From assembly GCA_002293265.1 (NCBI GenBank), contig DBCW01000148.1, positions 1-19,043 on the forward strand: 19,043 nucleotides of DNA, given 5' to 3'. Shown piece after piece: positions 7,188 to 14,806 of this stretch. The notes under the pieces are model-generated. The model was not told the origin of the DNA. It saw only the letters and a program-made list of their open reading frames with translations, and did not search any database. Made by a program: the position numbers and the translations under genes. Source of the DNA: Eggerthellales bacterium UBA948 (lineage in GTDB: Bacteria > Actinomycetota > Coriobacteriia > Coriobacteriales > UBA8131). Within the stretch, counting starts at the first letter, position 1. Every line of letters starts with the position of its first letter.

Positions 7188-9908
7188 TTATAGATCAAAT
7201 GTCATTTGTTCAGGCTTGATCTCTCTCAAGCTTGCTGCTTGGATGAGAATCTCGGGCCAAGCGATAACAAGCGAGTTATAGGCGAAGGCTTCCTGTGCCC
7301 AGCCCTTGCGCTCCGCTATCTGGAACAGGCGATAAGCAAGCGCTTTAGCGTGTTCAACGTTAACGCCATGCATATTTGCAACGATACGCGCCGTAGCGGT
7401 AATGCCGCCAGTCTCCATCGAGCGGGTGAGCTGTTGGGTGAGTAGCCAGATCACCCGCTCCGAGCTATCGACCTTCTCGGGTATCTCTTCACGCGTTAAT
7501 AGACGCACAACGCCTTTTTGGGCAGACAAAACGCCTTTAGTTGCCAGCGCATCCACCGAGGTGTTCTTTGCACGCGCAAGCACGTCGGCATCACCGAACT
7601 TCATACTATTGAATGCGTACTGCGAGTAAAGATCAACACAGAAACGACTGTCACGGTCAAGTTCTCCGTCCTGTGCGTTGAAGTAAGCATCAAGCTCTTG
7701 GTTGATGATTTGAAGCGCACTGCGCACTCCCATCGGCGAGCCGTCCGCTTCAAGCACCTTCGAGTAACGCGAATACACGCCCATACCCGGACCAATGGCA
7801 GACTGCGCAAGGTCGACAGGAGCGATGTTTGATTCCTGTAGCTTGTCGAGCGCAGGTTTGAGCTCACGTTTGAGGGCATTGATGAAGTCGCGGCGAGTTG
7901 TCGTGGGTGCATCTGTTGGGCGCTTGCGACAGACGAGAACTATGGAGGATGCGAGGGCGTTGGTTCCCATACCAATCATGCGATTCGAAAGTTCTGTCCT
8001 CATTGGCCAAGTACCTGTTATTACAAAACCAGCCTGCATGATTGCTGACAGCATTGTCTCCCAGCCAGTAGAAGCAGTGTTGTTTTCGTCGTCGCTCTCG
8101 CTTTGTTTGTAGGCATAATAGACGGTAGTGGGTATATCGGCTCTAACATAGACGTTTATCTGCCTAAAGGCTTGTAACATACCCTCCTCAAAAAACACAT
8201 TGGCCTTTGCCTTGCTGCCATCAAAACGATATGGCATAGCCGTGAGTTCTTCGCTTTTAGGCACAAGCATAGTACGGAATAATTCTGGATACGCAATTTG
8301 TAGAGACTGACGAAGCCAGACATAGAAAAAGTCGCTTAAATCCGCATAGGCAATGTTATCGTAGTAGGGCGGGTCAGTTGAGACCATGATGTCTCGCAAG
8401 CCATTGTCTACCTGCCCCTCATGTTGAGTAGCACGCCCCACAATGTCTGAAGGTAATTGATAGACGCACTTTGCGACCCACTCCACACAGTTACTTAGGC
8501 AGCCAGAAGATTTACTGAATGGGTTGCCTTCCGCGAAATCCCATGTCATTGCAATTGCTTGTCTTCCAAATGTGTTTCGTAACGCCTCCATTTTCACGCT
8601 GTTATCCCAAGTGCAAAACGAAGAGCACCTATCCACAAGCTTGTTTAAAGCAAATGACAAATACACTGCTACAGCAGACGCATAATCCTCCGCACCACCC
8701 ACTTTGAGAATCTGTTTTTGGACCTCCTTGACTGTCTCCAGCAAGTTTGAAAGCGTATATAGCTGACGATTTGTAAATAGTTCATACCATTGCGTGTACC
8801 CATAGCCACGGCCGCTAACTAAATCGGTGCTCTTCGTATTCATGTCCGCTTCTGGCTTCCAGGCTGGCAAAGGGCATACAGACGCATTGATCTGCTCGGT
8901 ATCAGGCTTGATGTAGATACGCCCGTTACTGCCCTCAGCAGCAATAGCCATTAGCTGCACGTCGGAACGTTTGGCGGCAAATTCAGTACGGATATACTCA
9001 CCTCTAGCAACTTGCCCGCAACATATGCATTTGAATTGTCCTCGCCCCGTTTTTGGTGGTTCAGGCGCCTCTTTTCCGTATTTCACCTCATAGCGAATAG
9101 TCTTACCCTCAATGACTGGCTCAATATAAGCTTCCTTCCCCTTCTTTTTAGAAAGTTCAAAGCTGCTCGCCAGCGGCATCTCGCACCCACAAGCCGGATT
9201 AGGGCACTTCACCGTCCTCGCCCAAATCCAGGCAATAACGGTCGCCTCTCCGCCGCCTTGCTCTTTTGGTACTTTCACTTTTGGGTAAAGGTGCCCGATA
9301 CGCTTGAAGGCTTCCTGCTTCATCCACTCACCGTAATAGCGCACGTCGGCTGCAAGCCCTTCGGCACCCTTCCATTCGCTCTCCATGCGGCTCATGCGAT
9401 CATCAGGGTTGATCGGAGGTTGTCCAGCAAATTTTGGTGGAATCTCGATCATGGCTTTGTTTATCATCACCGCCACCGGGTTGAGGTCACTGGCATGTGC
9501 CTCAAGCCCCAAACGCTGAGCCTCAAGCGGTATTGCCCCACCACCCGCAAAGGGATCGAGCAGTGGCGGTGGGTTGCCATCGGTTGATTTCCAAATCTCC
9601 GCCTTCGCCCTATCGAGCACCTCCTGGTTGTTCGAGTTCTCCCATTTGACCAATTCCTCGATGAGGCTAAAAAGTCGCTGCCGCTCCGCCGCTTGCGCTT
9701 CTTCGGTCGGAAACTCTTCGGGGTGCGATGAGGGGTCATCTACAAGTGAAGAGAAGATGACGGCACGAGCCGCGGCTAAGGGACGACGTGCCCACCACAG
9801 ATGCAATGTAGACGGATGTCCGTGGCGTATCGATTTCTCCCGCGCACTCTCTTTGTTGATTGCTTCCAGCGGCAGCGCCACTTCTATCAGCTTTTTCTTC
9901 TCAGTCAC
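7188..9908 (-). CDS. DUF1156 DNA methylase with zinc-finger cysteines
   Basis: Predicted 906-aa SAM-dependent DNA methyltransferase of the DUF1156 family, likely N6-adenine. The N-terminal DUF1156 signature (LIEVALPLEAINKESAREK, then HPSTLHLWWARRP at 31-43) is intact. SAM motif I is DPFAGGGAIPLE at 118-129; the catalytic motif IV is DPPYYDN at 512-518. Cysteine clusters at 235-242 (CPNPACGC) and 294-297 (CICC) form a probable zinc ribbon inserted between them. The length is normal. The GTG start overlaps the TGA of the DUF1016 gene (GTGA), so the two are translationally coupled. In the system it presumably marks host DNA as self; the recognition site cannot be read from sequence. Assignment to DUF1156 is firm. 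Confidence 0.93.
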   Translation of the reverse strand: MTEKKKLIEVALPLEAINKESAREKSIRHGHPSTLHLWWARRPLAAARAVIFSSLVDDPSSHPEEFPTEEAQAAERQRLFSLIEELVKWENSNNQEVLDRAKAEIWKSTDGNPPPLLDPFAGGGAIPLEAQRLGLEAHASDLNPVAVMINKAMIEIPPKFAGQPPINPDDRMSRMESEWKGAEGLAADVRYYGEWMKQEAFKRIGHLYPKVKVPKEQGGGEATVIAWIWARTVKCPNPACGCEMPLASSFELSKKKGKEAYIEPVIEGKTIRYEVKYGKEAPEPPKTGRGQFKCICCGQVARGEYIRTEFAAKRSDVQLMAIAAEGSNGRIYIKPDTEQINASVCPLPAWKPEADMNTKSTDLVSGRGYGYTQWYELFTNRQLYTLSNLLETVKEVQKQILKVGGAEDYASAVAVYLSFALNKLVDRCSSFCTWDNSVKMEALRNTFGRQAIAMTWDFAEGNPFSKSSGCLSNCVEWVAKCVYQLPSDIVGRATQHEGQVDNGLRDIMVSTDPPYYDNIAYADLSDFFYVWLRQSLQIAYPELFRTMLVPKSEELTAMPYRFDGSKAKANVFFEEGMLQAFRQINVYVRADIPTTVYYAYKQSESDDENNTASTGWETMLSAIMQAGFVITGTWPMRTELSNRMIGMGTNALASSIVLVCRKRPTDAPTTTRRDFINALKRELKPALDKLQESNIAPVDLAQSAIGPGMGVYSRYSKVLEADGSPMGVRSALQIINQELDAYFNAQDGELDRDSRFCVDLYSQYAFNSMKFGDADVLARAKNTSVDALATKGVLSAQKGVVRLLTREEIPEKVDSSERVIWLLTQQLTRSMETGGITATARIVANMHGVNVEHAKALAYRLFQIAERKGWAQEAFAYNSLVIAWPEILIQAASLREIKPEQMTFDL

Positions 9909-10621
9909 TTCGTTTCGCCTTCTTCAATATTGCGCTCTATGAGTGCACGTTCACGTTGCAGCTCTGCCAGTAATTCTTCTTCTGATGGTAGGTATAACTT
10001 GTATTTTGACGCAAAGAGGTTATCTTTATCGGCAAGGACAGAGTATTTGACGATGCTCTCCGATTTATCTGTTACCAGAACTATGCCGATAGTTGGATTA
10101 TCATCGCTTTGCTTTACTTTCTCATCAAAGAGCCTTACATAAAAATCAATTTGCCCTACATCTTGATAGGTAAGCTTGCCCACCTTGAGGTCTATGATCA
10201 CAAAACATTTGAGCAGGTAATTGTAGAACACGAGGTCAATGTAGTAATGTTCGCCATCGTCTGTGCTTATGCGCTTTTGTCGTGTCACATAAGAGAACCC
10301 TTTGCCAAGCTCAAGCAAAAACTCTTGCAAGCTATCGATGAGCCCCTGCTCAAGCTGCCCCTCGCTGTATTGCTTGTTTTCTCTAAGATCAAGAAACTCT
10401 AAAACATAGGGGTCTTTAAGAAAGAACCCCGGCTCTCTTGCTGGCTCAAGTTTGAATATCTCTCCCTCGATTTTTGCACGGTTCTCTTTTTGTGTTGAAA
10501 GCAGGCGCTCGTAATAAAGCGAGTTGATCTGTCGCTCCAGCTGACGTGTCGTCCAGCCGGATTCCGAGCATTCCTTAAGGTAGAACTCACGACGGCTCTT
10601 GTCGTCAACGCGCATGAGCAA
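9905..10621 (-). pseudogene. DUF1016 (YhcG-type) nuclease, C-terminal part
   Basis: This 238-aa frame holds the C-terminal PD-(D/E)XK nuclease of a DUF1016 protein. TTRQLERQINSLYYERL at 24-40 is the hallmark linker; catalytic residues are visible as YYID129LVFYN and D144-L-K146, followed by Q157 in DVGQIDFY. Its apparent start is a TTG without ribosome site; reading upstream in the same frame gives S-H-Y-R-L-L, which is the continuation expected in YhcG after a tryptophan, here replaced by TGA (10634-10636). It is therefore the downstream half of one gene interrupted by one stop. The end overlaps the methylase start (GTGA). Without readthrough or internal initiation the catalytic domain should be poorly made. 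YhcG-type proteins are often accessory nucleases in restriction and defence operons. Confidence 0.85.
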
Positions 10622-10633
10622 ACGATAGTGCGA

Positions 10634-10978
10634 TCAGCTCAATTCGGCACGCAGTGTGTGCCGAATTGGAAAGGTTTCATAAAATTGGCGCATTGCTCGT
10701 AAGTTGCGCTCCGTAAAACCCTTGCCGAATTCCACTGTGAGCAGCTCTGATAGATAGGCCAGCAGATTGCGTCCATACTCGGCTCGCTCACCTACGGCTT
10801 CAACGATATGTCGCCCCACCTCATGATACGCACTCACCATAGTCACATTGATATGCGTCGCAACCGACGTTCTTGCCTGAGCAAACACTGCTCGTATGTT
10901 CTCGTAAACAATGAGCTTATCCTGCTCTGGCGCATCCAGCTTGCTCGTGTCTTTTGTTAACTTATCCCTCGTCATCAT
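10634..10978 (-). pseudogene. DUF1016 (YhcG-type) protein, N-terminal part
   Basis: This 114-aa frame is the DUF1016 N-terminal helical domain, with SAYHEVGRHIVE, ERAEYGRNLLAYLS and FTERNLRAMRQFYETFPIRH, ending HTLRAELS then TGA. In full-length homologues this run continues with W-(S/T)-H-Y-R-L-L, and the next codons here do encode SHYRLL in the same frame. The TGA is one base from TGG. Joined with the downstream frame the gene would be about 357 codons, a normal YhcG length. It starts with an ATG that overlaps the helicase stop (ATGA), showing tight coupling to the helicase. The N-terminal domain may still be made as a truncated DNA- or partner-binding protein. Confidence 0.85.
10640..10668. 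repeat. Perfect 11-bp hairpin just before the internal TGA
   Basis: CAATTCGGCAC (10640-10650) and GTGCCGAATTG (10658-10668) are exact reverse complements with a 7-base loop. In the minus-strand mRNA the stem ends 3 bases before the TGA that splits DUF1016. It falls in codons for the conserved PIRHTLRAEL stretch, so the pairing may be partly coincidental. No U-run follows, so it is not a standard terminator. Confidence 0.6.
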
Positions 10979-13900
10979 GACTCCTTAGCAATCGCTTGAT
11001 GTCCAAAGCTTGTCTCAAGCACAACCTCAGCGTTCGCAATGAGGTCATCCATTTCAAATATCCGTGCTTTCTCGGCAAAATCCGGTGCGGTACTGAACGG
11101 TCGCTTTAAATAGACCGTCTGCGTCTTGTCGCCATCTACTTCAACGATAGCGAGGATGAACTCCTCGGGCTTGTTCAGCGCATAGCGGATTTCATTTGCT
11201 GTTACCGTTATCGTCGTGGCACCCTTGGCACGGCCTTTTACCTCAATGAGCCTCAAGTCAGCTAAAGGCTTATTTGCATCTGCCGGTCTTCCCGACTCAA
11301 CATCGTAGCCTAGTTTCTCGGCTGAAACGTCAACAGGCGCAAAGCCAAGATTTCGTTCGATCTTCATAACCGCATCTACAGCAGCGTATTCTACTTGGCG
11401 TTTGTCCCCACTGCTGATATCGGGCTTATACTCCGCTGTACCCGTCAGCTCGTAGAGCAAGCCTTTGGGGATGATGAGCGCCCCGCCGACGATATGAGGT
11501 GGAGCGGGAGAGAGGATGCGCTCTTTATCGAGTTCATCCATCCGTTTATGCAGACGCGCTTCGAGCTCTTCGGCACGGCGAGAAGCGTTTTTTGAGTTGA
11601 GCCTATTGTTGGTCTTGCCCGCCGCTTCTTGCTGTTTGAGCTCAGCGGCACGAAAGTCCCAATACTGGATTTCCGCGGTCAGCCTATCCTTCACCGCTTT
11701 TGTGGTCTTATCGACCATGGCTACCCTGCGCGTTTTTACTTCTGCAAAATGAGCAGGGATGAGTTCGGTGATGGCGAATTCCTGGGCGAGCTCTTCTATG
11801 TTCGATTTGAGCCACGCCTGGCTTTCAAGGTATGTGCGAACAGCGGCCTTCTCATCGTCGGCTAGACCATCGTAATCGAGATAGGGGGCATATCCCGCAT
11901 TGGTCTTTGTTCCATCTTCCTTTATCTCTATGAAGTGGAGACGCTTTGAGATTACACGCTTTGCGCTGCTAGCAAGCGTCGTGCCATCTTGAATAGAGTC
12001 TTCGATATAGAAAAGCAGTCGTGCTTCTTTGCCGTAGTCGGATTGGTCAACGAGGATTGCTCCGCGCTTCAAGATATCGGAATTCTGTTCTCTAATAAGC
12101 TCGCAAGTAGCCTCAAGGAGCGGGTGCCCCGGCGAGACCAGCTCTGCCGGTATCTGGGACTGGATGTTACAGAATTCTTTATCAAAACAGATGCGATCAT
12201 AGCGTCTGAGTACGGGCACACCGAAGCCAATCTGCATATCGCGATTCCTGATGGCATGAGGTACAGAAGTTATTTCGTAACGCCCGTCTTCCTTTTTGCG
12301 TATCTTTCCTCCGAGGGAGCTAAACGCCTCGATGAAGAAAGCCTCGATAAAATGGGGTTGCAGCTTATGCGCCTCCATGCGCACAAGTTCTTCATGAATC
12401 TCACTTACGCGATGAACATCCATGATGTCTTCGGTGAGGGCATATTCTTTAAGCAGGGATTCCAAGTACTCACGGTCAAGGGCACTATCTACGACTTCAT
12501 CCATGCGAGCACGGGTTTTCGGGTCGTTGCCATAACGAATCGCCTCTATCAGCAGGTCGCGCAAGGGTCTGCCTGTGAAGTTGATCTTTCCGAGAATGTC
12601 GAAGACCTTGCCACCGAGTGCCGTGCGTTCCTGCTCTATCTTATCGAAGAGCCTCATGAATACGTGCCCTTCGCGCGTTTCCTGCGAGATGAGGTTCCAA
12701 AGGTGGCAGACCTCCGTTTGTCCGATACGATGGATGCGCCCGAAACGTTGCTCCAGACGGTTCGGGTTCCAAGGGAGGTCATAGTTGACCATGAGATGCG
12801 CCCGTTGAAGGTTGATGCCTTCTCCCGCTGCATCGTTGGCAAGCAGAATGCGCACTTCCTTATCCTGCCTGAACCGCTCCTCAACCTTGCGTCTTTCATC
12901 GCGCAACACACCGCCATGGATGACCACAACGGCATCATCGCTGCCCAACAACGAACGAATGCGACTGGCAAGGTAGCTCAAGGTGTCACGGTATTCGGTG
13001 AAGATGATGAGCTTTTCTCTCATGCCGTCATCGCTGAACATGCGCATATCATCTTGAAGCAGCTTTGAGAGTTCATCCCATTTTCTGTCTTCGCCGCTCG
13101 CTCTGACCTTAGAGGCAAGTTTTTCAAGCTCTTTAAGAATCGTTATCTCGGCCTCAAGCTCAGCGATCGTTGCCGCAGCTGAAGACTTGCTGGTGAACTC
13201 CTCTTCTGTTGCTTCAGCTTCCTCTGCTGTGTAATCGTCTTCATCATAATCATCATCGTAGGGAGCATCATAGGCAAGGTCGCCCACGCGTTTGCCAAGT
13301 CGTTCTTCTGCAAGCCTTGCTTCCAACTTCTCTCGCCTACGGCGTATGGATTGATATATGGCCTCGGGTGACGAAGCAAGTCTTCGTTGTAAGCTGGTGA
13401 GGGCAAACCCTACCGAAGACCGGCGGTCATTATTGAGGTTGTCTGCTCGATTGAACTCCTCTTGCACGTAGTTTGTCACATCAGTGTAGAGCTGGGCTTC
13501 AAGCGGGGATAATTCGTAGTTAACCGTGTAGGCACGACGCTCTGGAAACAAGCGGGTGCCATCGAATTTAAGGAGCTCTTCCTTGATGAGCCTTCGCATG
13601 ATGTCGGATACATCCACGGTCTGCTGGGCGTTTCTTGCAACTCCTTCGAACCTATCGGGATCGACGAGCGAGAGAAAGAGCTGATAATCCTCTTCTTTGC
13701 CATTATGGGGTGTGGCTGTGAGTAGCAAAAAATGGCGGGTGATACCTCCGAGCAACTTTCCGAGGTTGAAGCGCTTTGTGTATTTGACCTCGCCACCCCA
13801 TACCGTCGCAGACATTTTGTGTGCCTCGTCAACAACGATCAAGTCCCATTCGGTTGCTTTGAGCTTTTCTTGTATGGCCTCATTGCGAGAGAGCTTGTCG

Positions 13901-14538
13901 AGCCGTGCGATGCACAAGTTCGTTTCCAAGAATGCGTTGCCGGTGGCCGCCGCCTCCAGTCTGTCGTTCGTGATGATCTCAAAACGGAGTCCGAACTTGC
14001 CGAACAGTTCATCCTGCCACTGCTCAGCGAGGCTTCCTGGACACACAATCATGCAGTGTTTTAGGTCTCCGCGTACCACCATTTCTCGGATCAAAAGCCC
14101 TGTCATAATGGTTTTGCCTGCCCCAGGGTCATCTGCGAGGATAAAGCGAAGTGGCAGCTTGTGGAGCATGTCTTGATAGACCGCTGAAATCTGATGTGGA
14201 AGTGGCTCGATGGCGGATGTGTGTACCGCCAGATAGGGATCGAACAAATGCGCCAGATGGATACGGTATGCTTCGGACACGAGACGCAGCTGGTATGCAT
14301 CCGCATCAAAGCTCCAGGGGAGGCTTGGGTCTACCACTTCGATGGTTTCTTCGTTCTCGCGATAAAGTAGTTGATTTCCGAGCGTCCCGTTGCTGTCTTT
14401 ATAAGTGATTTCAAGGACACCGCTGCCGTACCACTTCGTTGCTATGATCGTAACGGAATCGCCGAAGACGATACCTCTTACCATGCTGCCTGTTGTTATC
14501 TTTTCGAGTTTTGACATCGTATTAGCTTTTGCCTTCAT
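10975..14538 (-). CDS. DEAH/SNF2-type helicase with C-terminal DUF3883
   Basis: Predicted 1,187-aa superfamily 2 helicase/translocase. Walker A is ADDPGAGKT at 135-143, DEAH at 237-240, motif III TATPHNG at 274-280; the second RecA lobe has IIFTEYRD, IHGG and QRFGRIHRIGQ at 597-607. A strongly acidic linker lies between the lobes at about 424-448. From about 1064 the C-terminus is DUF3883-like with GYDVES and I-E1099-V-K1101-G, a restriction-endonuclease-like D...ExK pattern that may bind or cut DNA. The layout resembles DISARM DrmD-type helicases, but no DrmA/DrmB genes are present. It is the first gene of the operon, overlapping the DUF1016 gene by ATGA. Start is ATG 14538 or the in-frame ATG at 14517; neither has a strong ribosome site. 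Helicase call firm, DUF3883 call good. Confidence 0.92.
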   Translation of the reverse strand: MKAKANTMSKLEKITTGSMVRGIVFGDSVTIIATKWYGSGVLEITYKDSNGTLGNQLLYRENEETIEVVDPSLPWSFDADAYQLRLVSEAYRIHLAHLFDPYLAVHTSAIEPLPHQISAVYQDMLHKLPLRFILADDPGAGKTIMTGLLIREMVVRGDLKHCMIVCPGSLAEQWQDELFGKFGLRFEIITNDRLEAAATGNAFLETNLCIARLDKLSRNEAIQEKLKATEWDLIVVDEAHKMSATVWGGEVKYTKRFNLGKLLGGITRHFLLLTATPHNGKEEDYQLFLSLVDPDRFEGVARNAQQTVDVSDIMRRLIKEELLKFDGTRLFPERRAYTVNYELSPLEAQLYTDVTNYVQEEFNRADNLNNDRRSSVGFALTSLQRRLASSPEAIYQSIRRRREKLEARLAEERLGKRVGDLAYDAPYDDDYDEDDYTAEEAEATEEEFTSKSSAAATIAELEAEITILKELEKLASKVRASGEDRKWDELSKLLQDDMRMFSDDGMREKLIIFTEYRDTLSYLASRIRSLLGSDDAVVVIHGGVLRDERRKVEERFRQDKEVRILLANDAAGEGINLQRAHLMVNYDLPWNPNRLEQRFGRIHRIGQTEVCHLWNLISQETREGHVFMRLFDKIEQERTALGGKVFDILGKINFTGRPLRDLLIEAIRYGNDPKTRARMDEVVDSALDREYLESLLKEYALTEDIMDVHRVSEIHEELVRMEAHKLQPHFIEAFFIEAFSSLGGKIRKKEDGRYEITSVPHAIRNRDMQIGFGVPVLRRYDRICFDKEFCNIQSQIPAELVSPGHPLLEATCELIREQNSDILKRGAILVDQSDYGKEARLLFYIEDSIQDGTTLASSAKRVISKRLHFIEIKEDGTKTNAGYAPYLDYDGLADDEKAAVRTYLESQAWLKSNIEELAQEFAITELIPAHFAEVKTRRVAMVDKTTKAVKDRLTAEIQYWDFRAAELKQQEAAGKTNNRLNSKNASRRAEELEARLHKRMDELDKERILSPAPPHIVGGALIIPKGLLYELTGTAEYKPDISSGDKRQVEYAAVDAVMKIERNLGFAPVDVSAEKLGYDVESGRPADANKPLADLRLIEVKGRAKGATTITVTANEIRYALNKPEEFILAIVEVDGDKTQTVYLKRPFSTAPDFAEKARIFEMDDLIANAEVVLETSFGHQAIAKES

Positions 14539-14592
14539 TCAATCTCATGATGGTATCGATCAGGATATTAACTATTAAAACAATTGACTCTA

Positions 14593-14621
14593 TTCATACC
14601 TTAGAGGAGGTTGTCGCTCAA
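14593..14621 (-). promoter_or_regulatory. Candidate promoter of the helicase-methylase operon
   Basis: On the minus strand TTGAGC (14616-14621) is 17 bp from TATGAA (14593-14598). This predicts a start near 14586 and a leader of about 48 bases before the ATG at 14538. It is the best sigma70-like pair I found in the 268-bp gap between the SIR2-associated gene and the helicase, and would make the operon independent of the SIR2 gene. Confidence 0.45.
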
Positions 14622-14806
14622 ATCCATTTAACATCAACGTCCAAAAGGCATTTATTATTGCCATATTTGTGTATGATTCAGACAATAAGTGAATTGTACC
14701 GTACGTATCTTCATATTGGTGTACCTATAGAACATATTGTAATGTGTCTGATTCCATACTAGGGCAAAAGCCCCTAAACTGAGTCCCCATATATGGACAA
14801 TCTTTA

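Noticed and set aside
9012..9587. 191-codon plus-strand frame opposite the methylase
   Set aside because: Antisense to the DUF1156 motif I and zinc-finger region; no start signal and implausible composition.
10600..10636. TGA in DUF1016 as a selenocysteine codon
   Set aside because: The conserved residue is tryptophan, not cysteine or selenocysteine, and no SECIS-like stem follows directly downstream.
11989..13068. 359-codon plus-strand frame opposite the helicase
   Set aside because: It is long, but entirely antisense to the conserved helicase motifs and reads as the complement of that gene; no family features are seen.
2906..14538. BREX or DISARM assignment for the operon
   Set aside because: No PglZ, BrxL, DrmA or DrmB-like gene is present; only the helicase and methylase themes are shared.
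14529..14762. 77-codon plus-strand frame in the gap before the helicase
   Set aside because: It covers the likely operon promoter, has no ribosome site and no recognisable sequence.
14762..14798. Intrinsic terminator after the SIR2-associated gene
   Set aside because: The GGGC-TTTT-GCCC stem is only 4-5 bp with no U-run, and the nearby CCATATATGG palindrome is short; neither is convincing.
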